Below, in pieces: positions 44,736-52,339 of a stretch of DNA of 64,000 nucleotides; within the stretch, counting starts at the first letter, position 1; each line of letters begins with the position of its first letter. The notes beneath the pieces were generated by a model, which did no database searches, was not told the origin of the DNA, and worked only from the letters and a program-made list of their open reading frames with translations. The translations under genes were made by a program, and so were the position numbers. The DNA comes from Tenericutes bacterium MZ-XQ (GTDB lineage Bacteria > Bacillota_I > Bacilli_A > Acholeplasmatales > Acholeplasmataceae): NCBI GenBank assembly GCA_002838205.1, contig CP017950.1:248001-312000 (forward strand). Reading direction: 5' to 3'.

Positions 44736-45030
44736 TTAATGAACATAATTTATGTTTTATCTAATTCATATTCATATCATTTAAGTAAAAAGATATTATG
44801 GATAAATAATCGCTATATTTTAATTATTTATGTAATGAAAACGCTAGACATGCACGTTGCATATTGACTTAATAGCGATTTTTGTTTACAATGGTATATG
44901 TTCATTAAAATGAACATTTTAAAAACATGATAAAACAATCAATAATAAGGTGTTTTATAATATAATAGATTTAAGTGCTTTTTGAAATGAGGAGACTTAC
45001 TATAATAAGTCAAGCAATAAATGATAAAAA
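44736..45030. other. AT-rich intergenic region with dyads, no gene seen
   Basis: About 300 bases between the rpoC terminator and the IS110 element hold no convincing reading frame. Visible structure includes ATAAATAAT/ATTATTTAT (44803-44811 and 44823-44831), AATCGCTAT/ATAGCGATT (44808-44816 and 44872-44880), and a palindrome ATGTTCATT-aa-AATGAACAT (44898-44917) with one further half site at 44738-44746. It may be the remains of the promoter region of the downstream operon. Confidence 0.5.
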
Positions 45031-45103
45031 ATAGTAAAAGACCTCACATGGAAGCCTATATAAGTTTTATGAACAAATAAGAGGTAGCTACACCCTCATT
45101 TGA

Positions 45104-46270
45104 TTATTTGAAATGTGAATGATCAAATGTCAGTTGGTTGACACCTAAATAGTATATCGTGCGTATTAGTTTTCTAACAGAGTGAACCATGGCGACTTTA
45201 TGATGTTTACCTTCAGCACGTTTCTTAAGGTAATAATCATAGAGTTTAGGATTCAATCTTAAGCCCGCAAAAGTGATTTGCCAAAAAGTCATTCTAAGTA
45301 ATCCGGATCCACGTTTGACGATATGTCCTCTGGTTTCTATTGTTCCTGATTGATTGACAGATGTATCCAGTCCAGCAAATGAAACAATTTGAGCTGGATT
45401 TGTAAAGTTTTTAAAATCACCAAGTTCGGCGATGATAATTGCTGCAGAGATGATGTTGAGACCTGGAATGGTTGTCAGTGTTTGATTGATATTTTCCATG
45501 AGATGGATGATTTCATGTTCAACAGATTCAATGATTTCAGTTAACGTCTCATAGTGTTTTATGGAGTGTTTAAGAAGTAACAGATCAGACTGAGTTTCAT
45601 ATCCAACTGATGATTTAGCTAAAGATTTAAGTTTTTGAACTCTAACATAAGATAATCTGCCTTTAGAGTGACTTCTAATGGATTCATAGTCATTGTTAGA
45701 AAGTTTCGAAATTCTTGCTCTGGATTTGAACTTTTTAAGGATGAACATCGCACTACTAGAGAGTCTTTCGTTAAAAAAAGGTTTAAACTCAGGAAAGATA
45801 CGATCAAGGATGTTTGTCAGTTCAATGAGTGTTTTAGAACGATTGACCATTTGAACATGACGATACCTTACCAGTTGTTTTAATTCGTTGATGTGGTAAA
45901 ATTTAGTATGTAAGGTCTTGTAGTCAACAGAACCTAGCATACTTGAAATCGTTTTGGCGTCAACTTTATCTGTCTTTGTCTTACGTAACGATAATGCCTT
46001 GGAAAACATGTGCGTTAAGTAAGGGTTAAATTCCAGATAAGTATAACCAGATGCCGTGATAAACTGTTTAAGGTTTGATCCATAGTGTCCTGTTGACTCA
46101 AGACCTATTCTTATTTCTTTTGACTGATCTAAAGATTTTAAGACCTCAAGAAATAAATCGAAACCTAAACGATTGTTATCAAAGCTGAATGCTTTGATTT
46201 GAATACCTGCTTCAGTAGCTATGAAGCAGTCGTGTTTGTACTTAGAGATATCAATTCCGATTAAGTACAT
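45104..46270 (-). CDS. IS110-family recombinase/transposase
   Basis: A 388-residue protein. The N-terminal DEDD RuvC-like domain begins LIGIDISKYKHDCFIA, with GLESTGHYGSNLK and KTDKVDAKTISSML following. The C-terminal Transposase_20 domain has TIPGLNIISAAIIIAELGD, FAGLDTSVNQSG and the catalytic-serine region KRGSGLLRMTFWQ. The protein is full length with no frameshift. GGAGGTG precedes ATG 46270. IS110 enzymes cut without target duplication, guided by an RNA from the element's non-coding end. Confidence 0.92.
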   Translation of the reverse strand: MYLIGIDISKYKHDCFIATEAGIQIKAFSFDNNRLGFDLFLEVLKSLDQSKEIRIGLESTGHYGSNLKQFITASGYTYLEFNPYLTHMFSKALSLRKTKTDKVDAKTISSMLGSVDYKTLHTKFYHINELKQLVRYRHVQMVNRSKTLIELTNILDRIFPEFKPFFNERLSSSAMFILKKFKSRARISKLSNNDYESIRSHSKGRLSYVRVQKLKSLAKSSVGYETQSDLLLLKHSIKHYETLTEIIESVEHEIIHLMENINQTLTTIPGLNIISAAIIIAELGDFKNFTNPAQIVSFAGLDTSVNQSGTIETRGHIVKRGSGLLRMTFWQITFAGLRLNPKLYDYYLKKRAEGKHHKVAMVHSVRKLIRTIYYLGVNQLTFDHSHFK

Positions 46271-46289
46271 AAAAACACCTCCAATATAA

Positions 46290-46447
46290 GTTTTAGCACT
46301 GGGTAAGTCACAGATTTCTTATTTATGTAGTCTTGTGATGAAGCGTCAAGCGCTAACTTACTGATTGACATTAAAAATAAGAACTGTGGTAAGAGTCTCC
46401 TCCAATAGTCAAAGCTATATATAAATGACACAAATCCACAGTGCTTA
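46290..46447 (-). ncRNA. candidate IS110 bridge RNA region
   Basis: Outer stem AGCACTG (46295-46301) pairs with CAGTGCT (46439-46445). Inside it, CACAG (46309-46313) and CTTATTT (46318-46324) pair with CTGTG (46384-46388) and AAATAAG (46375-46381) across an asymmetric internal loop. A small AGCG/CGCT hairpin (46342-46354) lies at the tip. The position upstream of the recombinase and the size fit known bridge RNAs. The direction of transcription is assumed from the recombinase. Confidence 0.5.
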
Positions 46448-46502
46448 ATTTAATTATAACAATAGAAAGAAAGGAAGTTATACTCTAACTATTATTACAG
46501 TT

Positions 46503-47708
46503 TTGAGTATACAAGAATATATGGATTTATTTAAAAAATGTTATGATTACGATGACGCAAAAAAAGCTAGGGAACATGGATATTATCCTTATTTTCATGT
46601 TTTAAATACAAAACAAGATACAAGAGTTGTGATGGAAGGTAAAGAGATGATTATGATTGGCTCTAATAACTACCTTGGACTTGCATCACACCCAGAAGTG
46701 ATTGAAGCGGCTGTTAAAGCTACTGAACAATATGGAACTGGTGTATCAGGATCTAGATTCCTCAATGGAACGCTTGATCTACATATCCAATTTGAAAAAG
46801 AATTAGCAGAATTCTTAAATAAAGAAGATGCTACCATTTTTTCAACGGGATTCCAATCAAACTTAGGTATCATTTCAGCAATCGCTGGAAGAAATGATAT
46901 TATTTTCTCTGATAAAGAAAATCATGCATCCATCTATGATGGTACAAGATTATCATATGCAGAAGTAGTAAGATATAACCATAACGATATGGAAGACTTA
47001 GAAAAGAAGTTAGCTAAAGCTGATCCTAATAAAGGAAAACTCATCTTAACAGATGGCGTCTTTTCAATGAGTGGTGATATCGCAAACCTACCTGAAATCG
47101 TAAGACTTGCAAAACAATATGGCTCAAGAGTCATGGTTGATGATGCACACGGTTTAGGTGTGATGGGTGAACATGGTAGAGGAACTGCAGAACATTTTGG
47201 ATTAGAAAAAGAAGTCGATATTATTATGGGTACTTTCTCTAAATCACTTGCAAGTTTAGGTGGATATGTTGCTGCTGAAAGGGATGTTGTTGATTTTATA
47301 AGACATAAATCAAGACCATATATCTTCTCTGCTGCAATTCCTGCTGCAAACGCTGCAGCAGCTCTCACAGCACTTAGAATCTTAAAAAGAGAACCAGAAC
47401 GTGTAAAAGCTTTAAGTGATATCTCTGATTATATGAGAGAAGGCTTAAAAAAGCGTGGATTAGAACTTAGACCATCAAGAACACCAATCATTCCTATTTA
47501 TACTTATATGCCAGTTAGAACTATGGTTGCATGTAATCAGTTATTTGAACATGGTGTTTATGTAAACCCAGTCGTTCCACCTGCAACACCAATTGGCGAA
47601 TGTTTAATTAGAACAAGCTATACTGCAACACATACTAAAGAACAAATGGATGAAGCCATAGATAAAATTGTAGAAGTATTAAAAGGATTGGAAGATTTTA
47701 ATGAGTAA
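46503..47708 (+). CDS. serine palmitoyltransferase-like PLP enzyme
   Basis: A 401-residue alpha-oxoamine synthase, most like Bacteroides-type serine palmitoyltransferase, which joins serine and palmitoyl-CoA to make 3-ketosphinganine. Visible motifs are YPYFHVLNTKQ, SNNYLGLASHP, GSRFLNGTLDLH, VDDAHGLGVMGEHGRGT and MGTFSKSLASLGGY, with PLP lysine K247. Oxononanoate synthase and KBL are alternatives within the family. The downstream SDR gene favours the sphingoid route. The start is unclear: TTG 46503 and ATG 46521 both lack a good ribosome site, possibly because the IS110 element landed just upstream. Confidence 0.82.
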   Translation: MSIQEYMDLFKKCYDYDDAKKAREHGYYPYFHVLNTKQDTRVVMEGKEMIMIGSNNYLGLASHPEVIEAAVKATEQYGTGVSGSRFLNGTLDLHIQFEKELAEFLNKEDATIFSTGFQSNLGIISAIAGRNDIIFSDKENHASIYDGTRLSYAEVVRYNHNDMEDLEKKLAKADPNKGKLILTDGVFSMSGDIANLPEIVRLAKQYGSRVMVDDAHGLGVMGEHGRGTAEHFGLEKEVDIIMGTFSKSLASLGGYVAAERDVVDFIRHKSRPYIFSAAIPAANAAAALTALRILKREPERVKALSDISDYMREGLKKRGLELRPSRTPIIPIYTYMPVRTMVACNQLFEHGVYVNPVVPPATPIGECLIRTSYTATHTKEQMDEAIDKIVEVLKGLEDFNE

Positions 47709-48507
47709 ATCAAAAGTCATTGTCATCACAGGAGCATCATCAGGTATTGGTCTTGAAGTGGCTAAATATTTAACCGAAAAGGGACATCGCGTATACGGTG
47801 TTGCAAGATCAAAAATACATGATAAATACATTAGAAGTATTCAGGCTGATGTGACTGATTATGAACAATTAAAACAAGCATATCAAGATATATACGATAT
47901 TGAGAGCAAAATTGATTGTTTAATCAATAATGCAGGTATGGGTATATCTGGATCTATTGAATATACAGACATTACAGATGCTAAATATTTAATGGATGTT
48001 AATTTCATGGGTGTTTTTTATTCAACAAAGGCGATTCTGCCTTATTTGAAAAAAACTAAAAATTCAAAACTCATCAATATCAGTAGTGTAGCAGCAAAAT
48101 TATCCATCCCATTTCAAGCATTTTATAGCAGCTCAAAAGCTGCAATCAATGCTTTTACAGAAAGCTTACGTATAGAATTAGCACCTTTTGATATAGAGGT
48201 GTGTAGTGTCATGCCTGGAGATATTCGTACTGGATTTACTAAAAATAGAAAGAAAAATCCATATGAAGGCGATGATTATCAAAAAAGAGTGGATAAATCC
48301 GTTGGTGTCATGGAAAAAGATGAACAAAATGGTATGGATCCTATTTTAGCAGCAAAAGTAATTAATAAATTAATCAATAGAAAGAAATTACCATTATATA
48401 AAACGATTGGCTTTAAGTATAAAGTATTTGTGTTATTACAAAAAGTATTACCATCTAAGTTTGTAAATAACATCGTCGGCATGATTTATGGTTTTAAAAA
48501 GGGGTAA
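47701..48507 (+). CDS. SDR-family reductase, 3-ketodihydrosphingosine reductase-like
   Basis: A 268-residue short-chain dehydrogenase. It has the NAD(P) loop TGASSGIG at residues 10-17, CLINNAGMG, catalytic Ser in INISSVAAK and the YSSSK active site. The C-terminal tail PSKFVNNIVGMIYGF resembles ketosphinganine/acyl reductases. It starts eight bases inside the end of the preceding gene, so the two are translationally coupled. Reduction of 3-ketosphinganine to sphinganine is the most natural role given the neighbour. This is inferred. Confidence 0.8.
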   Translation: MSKSKVIVITGASSGIGLEVAKYLTEKGHRVYGVARSKIHDKYIRSIQADVTDYEQLKQAYQDIYDIESKIDCLINNAGMGISGSIEYTDITDAKYLMDVNFMGVFYSTKAILPYLKKTKNSKLINISSVAAKLSIPFQAFYSSSKAAINAFTESLRIELAPFDIEVCSVMPGDIRTGFTKNRKKNPYEGDDYQKRVDKSVGVMEKDEQNGMDPILAAKVINKLINRKKLPLYKTIGFKYKVFVLLQKVLPSKFVNNIVGMIYGFKKG

Positions 48508-48510
48508 AAA

Positions 48511-49134
48511 GTGAAAGAAAATTTAATTCAAATTGTAAAAGCAATCCTATCCGGTATCTTAGTAGGCATCGGTGGGATTTTGTATGTAAGTTCATCTAGC
48601 CAAATCGTTGCATCTGTGCTGTTTAGTTTTGCGTTAATCCTTATTTTAGAAAGAGGATATAACCTTTTTACAGGAAAAGTAGGATATTTATTACCTTATA
48701 AAAAAGGTCATTTTAAATTGCTGATGCAAACACTTTTAGGAAACATGGTTGGTATATTGTTTGCAGCAGGGTTATTCTTATTATCAGGTAAAGATGGAGC
48801 AATCACACATGCAGCAGAAATATTCGATTATAAGTTAACGCAAATGTGGTATGAAACTTTAGTTTTAGCTATATTCTGTGGATTTATGATGTACTTAGCT
48901 GTTGATAGCTACCATAAGTTTAAAAACCCAGGAGCATCATTATTAGTTGTCATCTTTGCAGTTTCGATATTTATTGTTGCTGGCTTTGAACATAGTATTA
49001 CAGATATGTCTTATTTAGTGTTATCAAAGACATTCACATTAGAAGCATTCTTGTTCATATTAATTGTATTAACAGGCAATATGATTGGTGCAGTCATCCT
49101 AAACTTGCTTAACCACTACATAAAAAGCGCATAG
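48511..49134 (+). CDS. FNT-like (formate/nitrite transporter family) membrane protein
   Basis: A 207-residue membrane protein with about six hydrophobic segments. FNT-like motifs are ERGYNLFTGKVGYLL, LLGNMVGILFAAGLF and IFIVAGFEHSITDMSYLVL, and GNMIGAVILNLL closes the fold. It is shorter than usual FNT channels (about 260-280). GTG 48511 begins three bases after the reductase stop behind AAAAGGGG, so it shares the operon. Substrate is unknown. Whether it relates to the lipid genes or is a chance partner cannot be told. Confidence 0.72.
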   Translation: MKENLIQIVKAILSGILVGIGGILYVSSSSQIVASVLFSFALILILERGYNLFTGKVGYLLPYKKGHFKLLMQTLLGNMVGILFAAGLFLLSGKDGAITHAAEIFDYKLTQMWYETLVLAIFCGFMMYLAVDSYHKFKNPGASLLVVIFAVSIFIVAGFEHSITDMSYLVLSKTFTLEAFLFILIVLTGNMIGAVILNLLNHYIKSA

Positions 49135-49231
49135 AAACTATTTGATTAAAACGGACAACTTAAAAAAAGGCTAGGACATAGTATAGTGTTCTAGCTTTTT
49201 TTGTTAGAATGAATATAAAGGAGTCGTTAGA

Positions 49232-49579
49232 ATGAATGAAAGAAAAACAAGAAAGCATCCATCGTATACAATTGATGAGAAAAACAAGATTGTAGAACTG
49301 TATTTAAGCAAAGAGAAAACACAGCGTCAAATACTTAGAAGTTTTGATATTGTTCATAGTCAATTAGATTTATGGGTAAAACAGTATCGAAAGCATGGCA
49401 CTTGTGTAGATCGTAGAGGAAAAGGTACGAAAAAAGATATACCAAACAAAGGTAGACCTAAGAAGCTTAACTTGGACATCATGAGTAAAGAAGAACTGTT
49501 AAAATATATCAAAAGTGGTGAAGACATAAAAAAAGCGGTAGCCTACCTAAGAACGCGCGAGAAAAATACCAAGTCATAG
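49232..49579 (+). CDS. IS3-family OrfA (helix-turn-helix)
   Basis: A 115-residue basic protein with a helix-turn-helix (QRQILRSFDIVHSQLDLWVKQY) that binds IS ends. Near its 3' end an A7 tract (49528-49534, read A-AAA-AAA-G in this frame) can cause -1 slippage. This would yield an OrfAB fusion, the active transposase in IS3 elements. OrfA itself ends at TAG 49577-49579. Confidence 0.88.
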   Translation: MNERKTRKHPSYTIDEKNKIVELYLSKEKTQRQILRSFDIVHSQLDLWVKQYRKHGTCVDRRGKGTKKDIPNKGRPKKLNLDIMSKEELLKYIKSGEDIKKAVAYLRTREKNTKS

Positions 49580-49617
49580 ACCAATTAAAGGATCGTTATT
49601 CTATCATCTATCTCTGC

Positions 49618-50427
49618 ATGAGGATGTCATGTTCAAGAAGCGGTTACTATGAATGGATTCGCTTAGGTAGGCCAAAATATAAAGCGTTCAATGAATTGCT
49701 TAACCATCAGATTGTTAGTCTCTACCATAAAGATAAAAGATGGGGCATAGAAACAATTCAAATGAAATTAAAGAAAATACACGGCGTCTTTACCACGAAG
49801 AGCACCGTGTATCGATACATGAAACTGAATGGTATTCAGTCTATTATCAGACGAAAGAGAAAAAGATATAGCAAGGTCAACCATCATCGCATTCCTAATC
49901 TCCTTCAAAGAGATTTTACCACAAAAATGTCAAATCAAAAGTGGAGTATAGATGTTTCTTATTTGCCCACAACACAAGGAACCATCTATTTGTGTGCGAT
50001 AAAAGATCTCTATGATAAATATATTGTCAGTTACAAAGTTTCCGAAAGAAATGATTTGAAACTAGTCATGGATACTTTAAAACAAGCAACAAGAACCGTA
50101 CCCAGAAATTATCGCAAAGGATTAATACTGCATTCTGATCAAGGTACCGCATTTGTTGGACAAACTTACCATAGGTGGTTGAAAAGACATTGGATAAAAC
50201 ATAGTGTATCAGCAAAAGGCAGCTGCGTAGATAATTGTCCAATAGAATCTTTCTTCAGTCAATTTAAAAGTGAATGTATGCATCTTCATCATCAAATCAC
50301 AATAAAACAAATGAAAACACTTGTCGATTCTTACATCACATATTACAATGAAGATAGACAAAGTAAAATAATAAAAGAGTTGACACCTCTACAATTGAGA
50401 ATGTCAACTCTTCCTAGCCTTTTTTAA
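49618..50427 (+). CDS. IS3-family OrfB, DDE integrase
   Basis: At least 269 residues with an rve integrase core. The DDE triad lies in WSIDVSYLP, LHSDQGT and CPIESFFSQFK. Its frame is open upstream of ATG 49618 back to the A7 slip site at 49528-49534. Normal expression is therefore probably as OrfAB by -1 frameshifting; the upstream residues (KYQVIDQLKDRYSI) match the usual OrfB start. The gene is intact. Its last codons lie in the terminal inverted repeat. Confidence 0.9.
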   Translation: MRMSCSRSGYYEWIRLGRPKYKAFNELLNHQIVSLYHKDKRWGIETIQMKLKKIHGVFTTKSTVYRYMKLNGIQSIIRRKRKRYSKVNHHRIPNLLQRDFTTKMSNQKWSIDVSYLPTTQGTIYLCAIKDLYDKYIVSYKVSERNDLKLVMDTLKQATRTVPRNYRKGLILHSDQGTAFVGQTYHRWLKRHWIKHSVSAKGSCVDNCPIESFFSQFKSECMHLHHQITIKQMKTLVDSYITYYNEDRQSKIIKELTPLQLRMSTLPSLF

Positions 50428-50520
50428 TTACTGTCCATATTTAGCAAACAGTTTCTAAGTGCTTTTTATTTTTTCTATAAAGTGGTATATTTAAATCAAA
50501 ATATAACCACGGAGGGTTAC

Positions 50521-51186
50521 ATGAGAATTAGAAGATCTACATTATCGCTTTTGGTGATTGTTGTCGTTGTCATTGTCTCAATATTTGTTGTAAAGAGAAC
50601 AATGGATTCCATTTATGGTGATTCACTTGAAATAGCGATTGCTGTTATTGGTGCCGCTTTAGTGATTTATCAACTGAGTAAAGATCATCAAATCACAAAA
50701 GCTGAGTTTATTTATAACTTAAATCAGTCTTTTTCTGAGAATAAAAACATCGAAGACATTTATAATAAATTAAAAAAAGATCGTGATGAGGCATACAAGT
50801 TTACTCAAGAAGATGGAAGAAAAATGGGGGACTACGTGATGTTCTTTCAAATCATGGAGTATTTAATCGCCAATGGTCTTATTTCAATGGACATGGTAGA
50901 TCATATTTTTGCGAACAAGTTTTTTATCTTTATGCATCATGAAAAGACATGGACATATCAAACACAATATGATGGCATAAACCTACCATTAATCAATTTA
51001 TATGTCAGATGGTATAATTATAGAGTCCAAAAAAACTTAAATATTTTATATGATGAGTATGTGATTGCTAATAATGATGCATATTTTATACCTTATATAG
51101 ATAAAAAGGGTAAAAAAACTATCTCATATAAATCTAAAAAAACACCTTTATGTCCAAAGAAACAACATTCAGGTGATCAATCCTAA
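50521..51186 (+). CDS. unknown membrane-anchored protein
   Basis: A 221-residue protein with two N-terminal hydrophobic segments (about 5-24 and 33-52) and a long charged cytoplasmic part containing YLNQSF-like and MGDYVMFFQIMEYLIANGLI stretches. The layout is reminiscent of DUF4760-type proteins, but I do not recognise the family with confidence. ATG 50521 follows ACGGAGGG; an earlier in-frame start at 50482 is rejected because it lacks this site. It sits between the IS3 element and the rpsL promoter. The Lys-rich tail has no clear motif. Confidence 0.72.
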   Translation: MRIRRSTLSLLVIVVVVIVSIFVVKRTMDSIYGDSLEIAIAVIGAALVIYQLSKDHQITKAEFIYNLNQSFSENKNIEDIYNKLKKDRDEAYKFTQEDGRKMGDYVMFFQIMEYLIANGLISMDMVDHIFANKFFIFMHHEKTWTYQTQYDGINLPLINLYVRWYNYRVQKNLNILYDEYVIANNDAYFIPYIDKKGKKTISYKSKKTPLCPKKQHSGDQS

Positions 51187-51234
51187 AATATATGTAAAAA
51201 TCTTAAAAAATTGAAGAAAATCATGACAAAATCA

Positions 51235-51263
51235 TTGACAATTAACTTAACTTATTATATAAT
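51235..51263 (+). promoter_or_regulatory. strong promoter of the rpsL-rpsG-fusA operon
   Basis: A perfect consensus pair, TTGACA (51235-51240) and TATAAT (51258-51263), with 17-base spacing. Confidence 0.92.
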
Positions 51264-51267
51264 TAAA

Positions 51268-51370
51268 ACGCTGTGTGAAATACACAAAGAACGACTATAT
51301 ATTTTGGCTCTATTAAGCCAAAAATATTTTTTAGAAGAAAAAATGAAACACATGGATATGTGTTAAGGAA
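51268..51370 (+). promoter_or_regulatory. structured rpsL leader
   Basis: Three hairpins can form: TGTGT/ACACA near 51272, ATATTTTGGCT/AGCCAAAAATAT around 51298-51327, and ACACAT/ATGTGT around 51348-51363, just before the AAAGGAG of rpsL. The last hairpin overlaps a seven-codon frame (51343-51366). Autoregulation by S7 or S12 is possible but not shown. Confidence 0.4.
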
Positions 51371-51383
51371 AGGAGAACAAGCA

Positions 51384-51797
51384 ATGCCTACAATTCAGCA
51401 ACTTGTAAAAAAAGGAAGAACATCTAAAAAGTACAAATCAAAATCACCTGCTCTAGGTTATGGATATAACAGTTTACAAAAGAGCGAAAGTGATTACACT
51501 TCACCACAAAAACGTGGGGTATGTACTCGTGTTACGACAATGACACCTAAGAAACCTAACTCAGCTTTACGTAAATATGCACGTGTTCGTTTAAGTAACC
51601 AAACAGAAGTTACAGCTTATATTCCAGGAATTGGACACTCTTTACAAGAGCATAGTGTGGTTCTAATCCGTGGTGGTCGTGTTAAAGACTTACCTGGTGT
51701 ACGTTACCACATCGTACGTGGTACACTTGATGCTTCAGGTGTAGCAAATCGTATGCAAGCACGCTCTAAGTATGGAGCAAAACGCCCAAAGAAATAA
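51384..51797 (+). CDS. rpsL: 30S ribosomal protein S12
   Basis: A 137-residue S12. It keeps the decoding-centre motifs [37 protein letters not shown] and a basic C-terminus. The lysine changed in streptomycin-resistant mutants (PKKPNS) is wild type. ATG 51384 ([11 protein letters not shown]) follows AAAGGAG; an in-frame TTG at 51360 would give a non-family N-terminus and is rejected. It is first gene of the str operon rpsL-rpsG-fusA-tuf. Confidence 0.97.
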   Translation: MPTIQQLVKKGRTSKKYKSKSPALGYGYNSLQKSESDYTSPQKRGVCTRVTTMTPKKPNSALRKYARVRLSNQTEVTAYIPGIGHSLQEHSVVLIRGGRVKDLPGVRYHIVRGTLDASGVANRMQARSKYGAKRPKK

Positions 51798-51850
51798 TAA
51801 ATAAAAAATTCAAACATTAAGAATCGAAAGAAAGGAAGTAGGTGAACTAA

Positions 51851-52321
51851 ATGCCACGTAAAGGACATATCGTAAAACGAGACGTTTTACCAGATCCAAT
51901 TTACCAATCAAAATTAGTAACACGTATCGTGAATACAATTATGGTTGACGGTAAAAAAGGAACAGCTCAAAGTATTTTATACGGAGCGTTCAACCGCGTT
52001 AAAGAAGTAACAGGACGCGAGCCAATTGAAGTATTTAATGAAGCATTAAATAACATCATGCCGGTATTAGAAGTTCGTTCACGCCGTATCGGTGGACAAA
52101 ACTATCAGGTACCAACAGAAGTTAGACCTTCAAGAAAAACAACATTAGGATTAAGATGGTTAATCAATTACGCAAGATTACGTAATGAGAAAACTATGGA
52201 AGAAAGATTAGCGAAAGAAATCATAGACGCATCACAAGGATTAGGTGCTGCTGTGAAGAAACGTGAAGATGTACACCGCATGGCTGAAGCAAATAAAGCA
52301 TTTGCTCACTATCGCTGGTAA
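51851..52321 (+). CDS. rpsG: 30S ribosomal protein S7
   Basis: A 156-residue S7 of standard length. It carries [18 protein letters not shown] at the N-terminus, the [16 protein letters not shown] beta-hairpin that reaches toward the E-site, and the C-terminal [21 protein letters not shown]7 nucleates the 30S head and is the usual autoregulator of the str operon. fusA follows after 18 bases. Confidence 0.97.
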   Translation: MPRKGHIVKRDVLPDPIYQSKLVTRIVNTIMVDGKKGTAQSILYGAFNRVKEVTGREPIEVFNEALNNIMPVLEVRSRRIGGQNYQVPTEVRPSRKTTLGLRWLINYARLRNEKTMEERLAKEIIDASQGLGAAVKKREDVHRMAEANKAFAHYRW

Positions 52322-52339
52322 TAAAGGAGATTTAAAATT

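Larger units (their letters stand above)
45035..46447 (-). mobile_element. IS110-family insertion sequence (boundaries approximate)
   Basis: The element encodes one DEDD-type recombinase and has a non-coding region of about 175 bases upstream of it (46271-46447) that folds into nested stems, as expected for IS110 bridge RNA. There are no long terminal inverted repeats, and ends cannot be fixed by eye. A 12-base sequence, ATATAAGTTTTA, occurs both in the non-coding region (46284-46295) and beyond the recombinase stop (45058-45069). A GAGGAGACT inverted pair (44989-44997 and 46394-46402) offers an alternative outer limit. Confidence 0.7.
49153..50436 (+). mobile_element. IS3-family (IS150-like) insertion sequence
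   Basis: Imperfect inverted repeats of about 25 bases bound the element: GGACAACTTAAAAAAAGGCT at 49153 and its counterpart ending ACTGTCC at 50436 (GGACA...AAAAAAGGCTAGGA on both sides). It contains an OrfA/OrfB pair joined by a frameshift site. A terminator-like hairpin sits inside the left end (about 49169-49203) and another, GAGTTGACA/TGTCAACTC, at 50379-50412. No clear 3-bp target duplication is seen. Confidence 0.88.

Noticed and set aside
44989-46402. GAGGAGACT/AGTCTCCTC as true terminal inverted repeats of the IS110 element
   Set aside because: Nine bases only, and the upper one lies inside the predicted RNA stem region; kept only as an alternative boundary.
46503-47708. Glycine C-acetyltransferase (KBL) or BioF assignment
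   Set aside because: These share the fold, but YPYF, the HNDMEDLEKKL stretch and the coupled ketoreductase point to serine palmitoyltransferase; no biotin or threonine genes are nearby.
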